DNA of 64,000 nt from Ruminococcus bicirculans (ex Wegman et al. 2014) (GCF_000723465.1 NZ_HF545617.1:496001-560000); one strand, 5' to 3'; counted from the stretch's first letter, positions 35,291 through 44,699 are shown. Program-made: numbers and translations. Notes: generated from the sequence alone by a model not told the origin.

Positions 35291-38200
35291 ATGAATATGA
35301 AGAAAAGAATGTTGAGCATTGTCCTGTCTGGCGCAATGGCTGTTTCTACTGCTGTGTCTGCTGGATCGTTCAGTGCCTTTGCCGTGGCGCAATGTGTTGC
35401 GTATTCAGGCTCTAATGTGAATGATCAGGACTATGTGCAATGGTCTGACACAGTGAAATCTTACCTGACAGTGTGCGACAACGGCAATTATATGCGTGTC
35501 CAGTCAGGCGCTATCGAGGGCAAACTCCTTGTGGAATATTACAGCTCTGATTTTGAACCGCTCAGCACTAAGCTTATCGACAATGAACTGCCGATCTTTG
35601 GTGCTTTCTATGACTCCGGCAATAATTATTATGTACTTAGCGGTCAGGAAAATCCGAAACAAAACGACTCCCTCGAGGTTTTCCGTATAACGAAGTATGA
35701 TAAGAATTGGAACAAAATAAAGTCCTGCGGTCTGTATGGAGCTAACACTACAGTTCCATTCGATGCAGGCTCGGCAAGAATGACCCATAGCGGTGACCAC
35801 CTGCTTGTGAGAACCTGCCACGAAATGTATAAATCAAGCGACGGCAATAATCATCAGTCTAATGTTACCATTGAAGTGGATATGCCTTCAATGACTATCA
35901 CTGATTCGTATACCGGCATCATGAACGTTGATTATGGCTATGTGAGCCACTCCTTCAATCAGTTTATAAAAACCGACGGCAACCATATAGTCGCCCTCGA
36001 CCATGGTGACGCTCATCCACGTTCTGCCGTTCTGGTGAAGTATAATTCTGATTTTACTACAGGCAAATTTTTCCCAAGTTATTTTGAACAGGTCAGCAAT
36101 ATCGACGTTGTAACATACCCTGAATATACCGCCGGTCACTATAACTATACAGGTGCGGCTATAGGCGGCTTTGATGTGTCATCATCAAGCTATATCGTGG
36201 CACAGAGTACAGTTGACCTTGATTATATCAATACGTCAGAAACACGAAACGTCTACGTTTCCGCTGTTTCAAAGGACCTTTCCACAAACAAGCTCAATAA
36301 GATAACTTCTTATGCAGAGGGTACAGACTCAGCTTCTGCTCCACAGCTTGTGAAGATAAATAATAACAGCTTTTTGCTATTGTGGAGCAGAGATACAAAG
36401 GTAAGCTGTGTGAAGCTAAACGCTGACGGCACAGTAAACGGCAGTATACACACCTTTGAGGGAAGCCTTTCAGATTGCCAGCCTGTTATCAAAAACGGCA
36501 GAGCAGTTTGGTATGTTTACGATAAAAATAACGTTACCTTCAACTCCCTGAACCTTTCAAATCTTGACGATATAAAGACGGTTGACGTCAAAACAGGTCA
36601 TGACTACGAAACAAAGTACGCATCAAAAACTGACGGCACTGTAACACAGACCTGCAAGTCTTGCGGTTATGTGAATAAGTTCACAGTTCCGACCTCTACC
36701 ACTGTTTATTGGCGCACAGACCTTTCGAATACGTCCTTTTCAAGCGTATTGAGCAAAACTCAGTTCAGTGTGGGCGACAGCATTGATTTCTGGCTTTATG
36801 ACGATACAGACTACACAGTTGAATTTTCTGATCGCAGTATGGTAAGTGTAAATAAGCTTGAAAACTATGCTAATGATATCAGACGTATCACATTCAAAAA
36901 CGGCGGTTCACTCACTGTAAAAATTTATCCTACATACAATCCGTCTGTAGCAAAGACATACAAATTCACCTGCGGATGCACGAGCCACACATATGGCAAT
37001 GCTGTTATTACAAAACAGCCGACCTGCACATCAGAGGGTACAAAAACAAAGACTTGCACAAAGTGCAATGCGACAGTTACAGAAACTATACCAAAGACTT
37101 CACACAAATATGCTAACACAGTTGTTGCACCTACTTGCACTACTGACGGCTACACTCTCCACAAGTGTTCAGCTTGCGGTACTTCATACAAGGACAACAC
37201 AACAAAAGCAACAGGTCACAGCTACGGAAATTCTGTTGTAACAAAACAACCGACCTGCACATCAGAGGGTACTGCTATAAAGACTTGCACAAAGTGCAAT
37301 GCGACAGTTACAGAAACTATACCAAAGACTTCACACAAATATGCTGACACAGTTGTTGCACCTACTTGCACTACTGACGGCTACACTCTCCACAAGTGTT
37401 CTGTTTGCGGTACTTCATACAAGGATAGCACAACAAATGCAACAGGTCACAGCTACGGAAATTCTGTTGTAACAAAACAGCCGACCTGCACATCAGAGGG
37501 TACTGCTATAAAGACTTGCACAAAGTGCAATGCGACAGTTACAGAAACTATACCAAAGGCTTCACACAAATATGCTGACACAGTTGTTGCACCTACTTGC
37601 ACTACTAACGGCTATACACTCCACAAGTGTTCAGTTTGCGGTACTTCATACAAGGACAGCACAACTAATGCAACAGGTCACAGCTACGGAAATTCTGTTG
37701 TAACAAAACAACCGACCTGCACATCAGAGGGTACTGCTATAAAGACTTGCACAAAGTGCAATGCGACAGTTACAGAAACTATACCAAAGACTTCACACAA
37801 ATATGCTGACACAGTTGTTGCACCTACTTGCACTACTGACGGCTACACTCTCCACAAGTGTTCTGTTTGCGGTACTTCATACAAGGATAGCACAACAAAT
37901 GCAACAGGTCACAGCTACGGAAATTCTGTTGTAACAAAACAGCCGACCTGCACATCAGAGGGTACTGCTATAAAGACTTGCACAAAGTGCAATGCGACAG
38001 TTACAGAAACTATACCAAAGGCTTCACACAAATATGCTGACACAGTTGTTGCACCTACTTGCACTACTAACGGCTATACACTCCACAAGTGTTCAGTTTG
38101 CGGTACTTCATACAAGGACAGCACAACTAATGCAACAGGTCACAGCTACGGAAATTCTGTTGTAACAAAACAGCCGACCTGCACATCAGAGGGTACAAAA

Positions 38201-39238
38201 ATAAAGACTTGCACAAAGTGCAATGTGACAGTTACAGAAAAGCTTCCTGCAAAGGGTCACACTGCAGTTACCGACAAGGGCTACCCTGCTACTTGCACCA
38301 CCGCAGGCAAAACAGACGGCTCACATTGCTCAGTTTGCAATACTGTTATCAAGGTTCAGACAGTGATATATGCCACAGGTCACAAGTCAAGCGGTTGGAT
38401 AGTTGACAAGGCGGCTTCTATCGGAGTTAAAGGCTCAAAACACAAGGAATGTACAGTCTGCAAGAAAGTTCTTGAAACGGCTGAGATCCCTGCACTTTCA
38501 AGAATTAGCATTTCAAAGGCAAGCGTGACACTTTCCACTTCGACCTACGCATATGACGGCAAGGCAAAGAAGCCTGGTGTAACGGTCAAGCTAAACGGAA
38601 AAACTTTGAAGAATGGTACAGATTACACAGTTTCCTATTCAAACAACACCAAGGTCGGAACAGCTACTGTAAAAATCACAGGCAAGGGCAATTACACAGG
38701 CTCAGTTTCTAAGACCTACAATATCAAAAATAACTTCAAGAAAGCCACCATTTCAGGCATTTCAAACAAGTCATATACGGGCAAGAATATCACTCAGAGC
38801 TTTACTGTTAAATACAATGGCAAAACGCTGAAAAAAGGCACTGACTACACAGTTTCCTACTTAAGCAACAAGAATATAGGTACTGCCACTGTAAAAGTCA
38901 CAGGAAAAGGCTCTTACGCAGGCACTATCACAAAGACGTTCAAGATAAATCCTGCCAAGCAGGAGATACAGAAGCTCACTGCTAAGAGCAAGGCATTCTT
39001 TGTGGATTGGGCGCAGAAAGGTTCGGCTACCGGATACGAGATACAGTACGCTACCAACTCAAAGTTCACAAGTGCAAAGAAAGTTACCATAACAAACAAC
39101 AAGACCGACAAGACCACTATTTCAAAGCTTTCAGGCAAAAAGAAATATTACGTTCGTGTTCGTTCGTATACAACTGTAAAGGGTACTAAGTATTATGGCG
39201 CTTGGTCGGCTTCAAAGAGTGTGACTACTAAGAAGTAA
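35291..39238 (+). CDS. Large secreted surface protein with Cys-rich tandem repeats, Ig-like and Fn3-like domains
   Basis: About 1315 residues; GAGGTGAT lies seven bases before the ATG at 35291 (earlier in-frame ATGs overlap it). Signal peptide ends near SAGSFSAFA. Order: N-terminal beta-propeller-like domain (about 35-440), a domain with HDYETKYASK and CKSCG pairs, then five 77-residue repeats with two C-x2-C pairs each (TCTKCNATV, HKCSVCGTS), a sixth partial one, two Ig-like modules (NGTDYTVSYSNNTKVGTATV; KGTDYTVSYLSNKNIGTATV) and a C-terminal Fn3 domain. No LPxTG or membrane tail, so it is released or bound non-covalently. Likely adhesion or polymer binding. Confidence 0.85.
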   Translation: MNMKKRMLSIVLSGAMAVSTAVSAGSFSAFAVAQCVAYSGSNVNDQDYVQWSDTVKSYLTVCDNGNYMRVQSGAIEGKLLVEYYSSDFEPLSTKLIDNELPIFGAFYDSGNNYYVLSGQENPKQNDSLEVFRITKYDKNWNKIKSCGLYGANTTVPFDAGSARMTHSGDHLLVRTCHEMYKSSDGNNHQSNVTIEVDMPSMTITDSYTGIMNVDYGYVSHSFNQFIKTDGNHIVALDHGDAHPRSAVLVKYNSDFTTGKFFPSYFEQVSNIDVVTYPEYTAGHYNYTGAAIGGFDVSSSSYIVAQSTVDLDYINTSETRNVYVSAVSKDLSTNKLNKITSYAEGTDSASAPQLVKINNNSFLLLWSRDTKVSCVKLNADGTVNGSIHTFEGSLSDCQPVIKNGRAVWYVYDKNNVTFNSLNLSNLDDIKTVDVKTGHDYETKYASKTDGTVTQTCKSCGYVNKFTVPTSTTVYWRTDLSNTSFSSVLSKTQFSVGDSIDFWLYDDTDYTVEFSDRSMVSVNKLENYANDIRRITFKNGGSLTVKIYPTYNPSVAKTYKFTCGCTSHTYGNAVITKQPTCTSEGTKTKTCTKCNATVTETIPKTSHKYANTVVAPTCTTDGYTLHKCSACGTSYKDNTTKATGHSYGNSVVTKQPTCTSEGTAIKTCTKCNATVTETIPKTSHKYADTVVAPTCTTDGYTLHKCSVCGTSYKDSTTNATGHSYGNSVVTKQPTCTSEGTAIKTCTKCNATVTETIPKASHKYADTVVAPTCTTNGYTLHKCSVCGTSYKDSTTNATGHSYGNSVVTKQPTCTSEGTAIKTCTKCNATVTETIPKTSHKYADTVVAPTCTTDGYTLHKCSVCGTSYKDSTTNATGHSYGNSVVTKQPTCTSEGTAIKTCTKCNATVTETIPKASHKYADTVVAPTCTTNGYTLHKCSVCGTSYKDSTTNATGHSYGNSVVTKQPTCTSEGTKIKTCTKCNVTVTEKLPAKGHTAVTDKGYPATCTTAGKTDGSHCSVCNTVIKVQTVIYATGHKSSGWIVDKAASIGVKGSKHKECTVCKKVLETAEIPALSRISISKASVTLSTSTYAYDGKAKKPGVTVKLNGKTLKNGTDYTVSYSNNTKVGTATVKITGKGNYTGSVSKTYNIKNNFKKATISGISNKSYTGKNITQSFTVKYNGKTLKKGTDYTVSYLSNKNIGTATVKVTGKGSYAGTITKTFKINPAKQEIQKLTAKSKAFFVDWAQKGSATGYEIQYATNSKFTSAKKVTITNNKTDKTTISKLSGKKKYYVRVRSYTTVKGTKYYGAWSASKSVTTKK
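36980..38250 (+). repeat. 231-bp tandem repeats inside the surface protein gene
   Basis: Unit starts at 36980, 37211, 37442, 37673, 37904 and 38135 (last one partial). Units 2-3 and 4-5 alternate the same KTSHKY...TDGYT and KASHKY...TNGYT variants and are almost identical as a 462-bp pair, pointing to recent duplication of a dimer. Confidence 0.92.
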
Positions 39239-39249
39239 TTTTATATGAG

Positions 39250-39291
39250 AACAGCGTATCGCAGGGGACTGCGGTACGCTGTTTTATTTTT
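39250..39291 (+). terminator. Terminator after the surface protein gene
   Basis: AACAGCGTATCGCAG and CTGCGGTACGCTGTT pair over 39250-39283 and are followed by a T-rich run. Confidence 0.85.
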
Positions 39292-39322
39292 ACTTTGATA
39301 TTGCAGTTCGAGGCATCAAAAA

Positions 39323-39640
39323 TTATTCTTTTCCTAGTCTTTCAGAAACTTCAAGCACCAATCGTTGGTCTTTTTCCGAAAGTTTCGATACGCTCTCAAC
39401 TATTTTCTGCGTTAGTGCAGGATTTTTGCTGCCATCGTCGAAAAACTGCTTCGGAGTGACTTCAAGATACTCGCAAATGGCAAGAAATTCACCAAGGGAC
39501 GGCATCGTCCGTCCTGACGATATGCTTTGGATATATCCCTTACTGTGACCGAGTGCAAGGCTCATCTTGTATTCGGACACATTTTTTTGCAATCTAAGCT
39601 GCGTAATTCTGTTGCTGATATCCTTTTCCGTCATTTTCAT
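39323..39640 (-). CDS. XRE-family helix-turn-helix regulator
   Basis: About 105 residues; GGAGG lies four bases before the ATG at 39640 (ATG at 39634 also possible). N-terminal HTH: ISNRITQLRLQKNVSEYKMS, LALGHSKGYIQSISSGRTMP. The C-terminal tail (DDGSKNPALTQKIVESVSKL) is duplicated as a fragment at 34490-34615. Cytoplasmic DNA-binding protein, divergent from the WYL operon by about 330 nt; its target is unknown. Confidence 0.82.
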   Translation of the reverse strand: MKMTEKDISNRITQLRLQKNVSEYKMSLALGHSKGYIQSISSGRTMPSLGEFLAICEYLEVTPKQFFDDGSKNPALTQKIVESVSKLSEKDQRLVLEVSERLGKE

Positions 39641-39969
39641 TCTCCCTCCGTCGATTTGTATCACTATACCTATTATAATATATATAATGTGACGATATTA
39701 CCGCTTATATTAGTATTATTTCTTGACATATACCGCTAGAAAGGGTTATAATGTAAAAGTAAACTAATTTTAAACGGACATACCTTTGTCTGGCAATTAT
39801 GCTATACTGAAAGCAAGATAAAACGACAAAATACGATGATCTGCCGCACCAATAATTTGACATTTTTGGTTAAAATAAAAAAATATTCTTCGAAAACGTT
39901 ATACTAAGCAGCCAGCTTAACAAATTCAAAATCAAATGTGGTATAATTGTAAGAAAGAGGGGTAATAAA
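39641..39969. promoter_or_regulatory. Divergent promoter region of XRE gene and WYL operon
   Basis: Plus-strand promoter 1: TTGACA (39723-39728), 18 nt, TATAAT (39747-39752). Promoter 2: TATAAT at 39942-39947 with TG extension, and a 22-bp element at 39904-39925 (CTAAGCAGCC...TTAACAAAT) 16 nt upstream, identical to that of the lipoprotein gene at 8675-8696. The WYL start at 39970 lies 22 nt past the second -10. Confidence 0.6.
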
Positions 39970-40944
39970 ATGGAAAATGAACGTTTAGACAGAGTACTTG
40001 AAATATTTTATCGGCTTTTGCACGGCGAGGTCGTTTCTAACAAGCTTATTGCGGAGGAGTATGGGATATCATCCAAAAGCGTCAGTCGTGACATTGCAAG
40101 GATAAACGATTTTCTTGCGGAATACAGGGAGCTTATGCAAAATGCCGAGGTCACATATTCGCACAAGGACAGGGCTTACATACTTAAAAGCGACGAGTTT
40201 CTGAAAAATCAGGAGCTTTTTGCCTTGGTAAAAGTGATACTCGGGGCACGTTGTTTCAGCAAAGAAGATATGATATTCATTGTATCTAAGCTGAGAAAGT
40301 TTACCACTGCCAATGACCGAAAGCTTCTTGATGAGGTGATCCGCAGGGAGATATATCATTATCACGAGGTACGCTCTGACTGCGACAGCGTGATAAACAA
40401 TCTTTGGCGTCTTGTGCAGTGCATTGATGGTAAGAAGGTCATTTCGGTAACATATCTGAAAATGGACAGGAGCGAAGTTGTTAGGAAGCTGAAGCCTGCG
40501 GCGATAATGTTCAGCGAATATTATTTTTATCTTATCGCATATGCGGCAGATGATACCCAGTACAAGGCGAGGTATTTCCGCATTGACAGGATAAAAAATA
40601 TTGTTGAGCACAGGGAGAATTTCCAGCTTGATCGTGAGCACAGCTTTGACGAGGGCGACCTGCGTGAGAAAAATCAGTTTATGTTTCCAGGGGACAACGT
40701 GCGGATAACCTTTGAGTTTTCGGGGCTGTCTTTGCAGGCTGTTCTTGACAGGCTGCCCACCGCAAAAGTCATTGAGCAGAACGGCACAAAGAGCGTTATC
40801 ACTGCCGAGGTCAACTACGGCAGGGGGATAATAATGTACCTGCTCTCCCAAGGCTCGTGGGTAAAAGTCTTTGAGCCAAAACCGCTGGTGGAGGATATGC
40901 TGGCAGAGATCAGGGCGATGGGGGAAAGGTATGAGGAGAAATGA
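39970..40944 (+). CDS. WYL-domain transcriptional regulator (DeoR-like HTH)
   Basis: A 324-residue protein. N-terminal winged HTH (VVSNKLIAEEYGISSKSVSR), WYL domain at about 160-220 (KVISVTYLKMDRSEVVRKL, YYFYLIAYA and ARYFRIDRIKNI), and a C-terminal WCX-type extension. This architecture binds ligands, often nucleic-acid related, and controls many phage-defence loci. It leads a same-strand run with two unknown genes 47 and 19 nt downstream, suggesting it regulates them. It is different from the shorter-range WYL1 gene near cas13d. Confidence 0.85.
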   Translation: MENERLDRVLEIFYRLLHGEVVSNKLIAEEYGISSKSVSRDIARINDFLAEYRELMQNAEVTYSHKDRAYILKSDEFLKNQELFALVKVILGARCFSKEDMIFIVSKLRKFTTANDRKLLDEVIRREIYHYHEVRSDCDSVINNLWRLVQCIDGKKVISVTYLKMDRSEVVRKLKPAAIMFSEYYFYLIAYAADDTQYKARYFRIDRIKNIVEHRENFQLDREHSFDEGDLREKNQFMFPGDNVRITFEFSGLSLQAVLDRLPTAKVIEQNGTKSVITAEVNYGRGIIMYLLSQGSWVKVFEPKPLVEDMLAEIRAMGERYEEK

Positions 40945-40991
40945 TTTTACAGCGGTAATAATTAACTATTAAATACAAAGATCAGGTTAGG

Positions 40992-42554
40992 ATGTATAAT
41001 ATGAGTGAAATATTGAAATTAGAAAATGAGGGACTTGCCGTTGAATTTGAAGTCATACCGGCCGTAAGTGAAACTGACATTAAGCAGAGCGGCTATGACA
41101 TCGACGCTGCGATAAAAGATATAGATAATTGTCTAAACATCACAAATAAAAAAATCGAAGCTCTTAATTCCGAAATAGATAGGCTTACTAATCACGCTGA
41201 CGGAATGGATTATATTGTGGCAGTTGTAAGCGGAATATTAGCAGGAGCAATTGATTCTATATGGGTTGGAGATTTTTCATTAGATCGTGCAAATGAATAT
41301 GGTGATAATAAAGTAAATAACTTTGTGATTAAAATTGCACAAAAAGCGGGTTATACAGGTGATGATCTTAATGGTGCAGTAAAATATCTTGAAAAGAATT
41401 ATGCCATCGTTGCCGATAAAGCTACAAATGATTTCGGCGGAGGTTTACAGCACCATTTACGAGATTTCTCACATCACCCAACACTTATAGGTTTATTTTT
41501 CTCTATGCTTACTCAGTTTACACATAAATTATATGGCACAGACGTAGCCGGACACTTTAAAGTGGTTGAAGTGTCTCAAGCAGACCTGATCTTGATCGGT
41601 AAGAATTTGCCTGAGAAAATTACATTTGGATTGATCAACTGGTTTTTTCATATGATAAGCGATATGGCTGGCTCATCTTCTTCGATCAGCAAAGGTAATA
41701 CCGGAACTGGTTTGCCCGGTCCTTTAGTTTCATTTTTAAAGGAAATATCGGCACTTCCAATATTCCGTAAACTTGATGATAATGGATATAAGAAGTTTTC
41801 TGTTTGGATATCTAAACTCTTTAACGGAACATTGCTTGCAAAAAAAGATGAAAACGGGAAAATAATAGAAGCTGTAAAATTTGATCTGAGGACTGAAATA
41901 GGCGTTGCCAATGAATTAAAAAGGCAAGCTGTTCCAGTGATTATAAACGAATGCATTGTTCGTGGTTTTTATTTTATAAGAAGATTATGCAATGAAATAA
42001 AATCAAAGGATATCAGGTCATTTGATGAAATGTCACGAGTTGATTGGAAAGCAACTTTACCATTCAAAAATCGCACTATAGTGCGTATGCTTACAATCTC
42101 AACTGGAACGTTTATGGCTTTTGATTTAATTGACGCTGCAATAAGATCAGCGGCAAAGTCAGGCGGTAATGCAGCAGTTTTTGCAAAAGAGTTTATTCTC
42201 AAAGTGAATTTTGTAGGTGTGGGCAGATTTGCTATTGCCGCTGGCACGGATATCGGTATGGGCATAAAACGAAATAAACTTAGGAATGAGCGTATGCAGC
42301 TCTATACAACAAGTATTAGATTACTAAATGCCAAGGTATATTATTGTGAAGCAAATATGTGGATAGCAGCCGAGGATGCAGGAAAGAGTATCGAAGAAGC
42401 ATATCAGGTAATGATCGTGTCTGTAGAACGCTATCAAGAAAGTATACAACAAATTTCAGAAGATATGAAAAAATTAGATAAACTTATACCAGAAGCTGAA
42501 AAGAATAACCCAGGACTTACAGATGATATTTATGACATCTTGAAGTGGGGATAA
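40992..42554 (+). CDS. Conserved membrane-associated protein of unknown function
   Basis: About 520 residues (an ATG at 41001 is an equally plausible start; both have only AGG-type sites). Residues 20-70 form a coiled coil (INNKKIEALNSEIDRL region). MDYIVAVVSGILAGAIDSIW is a likely membrane helix; further hydrophobic stretches occur near LIGLFFSMLTQF and FGLINWFFHMIS. A His-rich motif HHLRDFSHHPTLIG, a Gly/Ser stretch (MAGSSSSISKGNTGTG) and VGRFAIAAGTDIGMGIKRNK are notable. I do not recognise a characterised family. It is between a WYL regulator and a tail-anchored coiled coil, and is probably the effector or membrane component of that set. Confidence 0.55.
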   Translation: MYNMSEILKLENEGLAVEFEVIPAVSETDIKQSGYDIDAAIKDIDNCLNITNKKIEALNSEIDRLTNHADGMDYIVAVVSGILAGAIDSIWVGDFSLDRANEYGDNKVNNFVIKIAQKAGYTGDDLNGAVKYLEKNYAIVADKATNDFGGGLQHHLRDFSHHPTLIGLFFSMLTQFTHKLYGTDVAGHFKVVEVSQADLILIGKNLPEKITFGLINWFFHMISDMAGSSSSISKGNTGTGLPGPLVSFLKEISALPIFRKLDDNGYKKFSVWISKLFNGTLLAKKDENGKIIEAVKFDLRTEIGVANELKRQAVPVIINECIVRGFYFIRRLCNEIKSKDIRSFDEMSRVDWKATLPFKNRTIVRMLTISTGTFMAFDLIDAAIRSAAKSGGNAAVFAKEFILKVNFVGVGRFAIAAGTDIGMGIKRNKLRNERMQLYTTSIRLLNAKVYYCEANMWIAAEDAGKSIEEAYQVMIVSVERYQESIQQISEDMKKLDKLIPEAEKNNPGLTDDIYDILKWG

Positions 42555-42573
42555 TAAAAAAGGAGTGTTACAT

Positions 42574-43797
42574 ATGAGTAATGAACTTGAAATTTTTAAG
42601 GTCAATCAATCTGAACTTCCAAACATCATTACAGATCAATGGCGTGATATACAAGGTTTGGAAGATAAGGTGAAGAAGTCTGTTAAAATGGCTCAGACTG
42701 CAAAAACTTCTGCTGACAGGGCTTATGGCAAATCAGCAGGTTTGGGACACAAAAAAGAAGCTATTGAATCTTTGCAGGAAGCTTCTGTTGATCTTGCAGA
42801 ATCACAAGTACAGGTCGTTGAGGCACAACAACTTTCTTTTGAATATCAGAAGAAGCTAAGCGAGATAACCAAGTATCTGTTTGCACTTGGCGTAAGTAAT
42901 ATAGCTGCCAACAGGACAGTTGTTCGTGAATTGGAGTTAAAGCTGAGAGGTGCTTCAGAGGGGGAGCTTTCCGACTTGGCAAGAAAAGAAGTTCTGAGCG
43001 TTATATCCCAGTTGAAAGCTCAGGAAGATATGATGAATAAGCAAAAGCAAATGTCTGAAACGTTAAAATCACAGGATAAAACGATATCAGAACATCAAAA
43101 GAAAGCGGAACATCACGATGAAGTCCTTGCAAAAATGGCGCAAAAAGACAAAGAACAAGACCTGACGCTATCTAAACACACTAAAAAAGATCTTGAACAT
43201 GATCGTCTTTTAGCTGAAAGAAAACAGAAAGACGAGGAGCAGGACAAATGGCTTTCTGAGCAGGCTGAAAAAGACCTTGAACATGACAGACTCTTGGCGG
43301 AAAGAAAACAAAAAGACGAAGAACAGGACAAATGGCTTTCTGAGCAGGCTGAAAAAGACCTTGAACATGACAGACTCTTGGCGGAAAGAAAACAAAAAGA
43401 CGAAGAACAGGACAAATGGCTTTCTGAGCAGGCTAAAAAAGATCGTGAACATGACAATCTCTTGGCGGAAAGAAAACAGAAAGACGAAGAACAGGACAAA
43501 TGGCTATCCGAACAGGCAGAAAAGGATCGTGAACACGATAGACTCTTAGAGGAAAGAAAGCAGAAAGATGAAGAACAAGACAGCAAGCTTTTGGAACATC
43601 AGGAATCATTAGACGTAATTATGGAAAGAGATAAATCCCAGGATAAAGCCATAAATAAACTTACAGATGAAAACAAAAAGCTTATGAAACTAGTCGAAGA
43701 CCTGACAGCAACCAAAAGTGATAAAAAAGCAACTATTATTTCATACATAGTTGCTGGAACATCATTGCTTTTGTCAATTGTTCATTTCTTTATTTGA
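42574..43797 (+). CDS. Tail-anchored coiled-coil protein with 14/28-residue repeats
   Basis: 407 residues; AAGGAG lies eight bases before the ATG at 42574. A helical N-terminal half (residues 1-165) is followed by repeats of 28 residues, each made of two 14-residue halves (EHDRLLAERKQKDE and EQDKWLSEQAEKDL), i.e. four heptads of a highly charged coiled coil. The last 22 residues, ATIISYIVAGTSLLLSIVHF and FI, form a C-terminal membrane anchor. It starts 19 nt after the membrane protein gene and ends the operon. Likely a long rod tethered to the membrane. Confidence 0.6.
   Translation: MSNELEIFKVNQSELPNIITDQWRDIQGLEDKVKKSVKMAQTAKTSADRAYGKSAGLGHKKEAIESLQEASVDLAESQVQVVEAQQLSFEYQKKLSEITKYLFALGVSNIAANRTVVRELELKLRGASEGELSDLARKEVLSVISQLKAQEDMMNKQKQMSETLKSQDKTISEHQKKAEHHDEVLAKMAQKDKEQDLTLSKHTKKDLEHDRLLAERKQKDEEQDKWLSEQAEKDLEHDRLLAERKQKDEEQDKWLSEQAEKDLEHDRLLAERKQKDEEQDKWLSEQAKKDREHDNLLAERKQKDEEQDKWLSEQAEKDREHDRLLEERKQKDEEQDSKLLEHQESLDVIMERDKSQDKAINKLTDENKKLMKLVEDLTATKSDKKATIISYIVAGTSLLLSIVHFFI
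43195..43590 (+). repeat. 84-bp tandem repeats coding the coiled coil
   Basis: Unit starts at 43195, 43279, 43363, 43447 and 43531 (last partial). The 43279 and 43363 copies are almost identical at the DNA level, suggesting recent duplication. Confidence 0.88.
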
Positions 43798-43902
43798 TCA
43801 TAAACTATATTACTTACTTATTTTAAACACTTTGTTTTCCATAACCACCCATCCTGTATAGTAACCGTCAAATCCTCCGCACCATCCCCCCCAAAAAAAT
43901 CA

Positions 43903-43935
43903 GACCCTGCAAGGAATCACCGTCCCTGCAGGGTC
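43903..43935. terminator. Hairpin after the coiled-coil gene
   Basis: GACCCTGCA (43903-43911) and TGCAGGGTC (43927-43935). The A7 tract before it gives a T-run on the minus strand; it can act in either direction. Confidence 0.55.
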
Positions 43936-44006
43936 ATATTCATTCATTGTCTTTGAATTTAAAATTTTTGTATACATACCTGATCATATTGTATTTGATC
44001 TCAGCT

Positions 44007-44274
44007 TTATTCAGCCCAAGGCAATAATATCGTTCCCGCTGGCTTTGAAAACAGCTCCGTCAGATATTTCTCTGCGTCAAGTCCATTCGTCTGAGCCGTT
44101 GAAATAAGTGAATATAGTGCGGAACTTGCTTTGGCTCCGTTGGCTGTGTTGCTGAAAAGCCAGTTTTTTCTGCCGATGGCAAACGGCATTATCGCATTTT
44201 CTGCCCTGTCGTTGTCTATGGGAACATCTCCGTTTTCTAGAAATGTGTAAAGATATTTTTTCTCATTGACATTT
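44007..44274 (-). pseudogene. IS66-family transposase C-terminal fragment
   Basis: The complement encodes [20 protein letters not shown], then [20 protein letters not shown] and a short tail. This is the conserved end of IS66 TnpC, including the final catalytic-region motif N-x2-AE. The rest of the element is absent. It abuts a LysM fragment on the other strand at about 44273, a deletion junction. Confidence 0.85.
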
Positions 44275-44467
44275 CACTGACTGGGCGGTATCCGCAAAGC
44301 CCTCTGCAAGCTCCGTCAAGAAGGTGGTGACTTACACTGTGAAGTGTGGGGACACGCTCTCGGCTATAGCTCAACGCTGCAAGACTACTGTTGTGAAGCT
44401 TGTCAAGGACAATGGTATCAAGAATCCGAACATCATTTACGCAGGACAGAAAATTAAAATCAAGTAG
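44273..44467 (+). pseudogene. LysM domain fragment of a cell-wall protein
   Basis: An open frame without start: [18 protein letters not shown] then [17 protein letters not shown] and [14 protein letters not shown] before the stop. It is one C-terminal LysM peptidoglycan-binding module with a linker, as found at the end of phage lysins or wall hydrolases. The catalytic part has been lost at the IS66 junction. Confidence 0.78.
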
Positions 44468-44489
44468 GTAGTAAGACAGCCGACAAGGG

Positions 44490-44678
44490 TTATTCCTTGT
44501 CGGCTGTTTTCATATCTTCATCTATTAACTTGTTAATGTACCCGTTGATACTCATGCCCTTACTTTCTGCATAGGCTTTTAGTTCTTCTCTCCTGCCTTT
44601 CTTGACAACTAAACTTATTCTGTCATATGCCTTTTCATTATATAGTCTTTTACTGGCTGTTGATGTTTTACCACTCAT
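44490..44678 (-). CDS. Ribbon-helix-helix DNA-binding protein (Arc/CopG-type)
   Basis: A 62-residue protein with AAGGAGGTGC upstream. DRISLVVKKGRREELKAYAE followed by SKGMSINGYINKLIDEDM is a ribbon-helix-helix fold. A 15-bp palindrome separates it from the divergent small-peptide genes and overlaps both promoters, so it most likely represses itself and them. This is the layout of an antitoxin or plasmid-type regulator. Confidence 0.78.
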   Translation of the reverse strand: MSGKTSTASKRLYNEKAYDRISLVVKKGRREELKAYAESKGMSINGYINKLIDEDMKTADKE

Positions 44679-44699
44679 AGTTGCACCTCCTTATTCTAT

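Noticed and set aside
36980-38250. Regular repeats that could be taken as a CRISPR array
   Set aside because: The 231-bp period is in frame with the surface protein and has no unique spacers.
43113-43586. 157-codon antisense frame across the coiled-coil repeats
   Set aside because: Ser/Cys/Phe low-complexity shadow produced by the repeats; no start signals.
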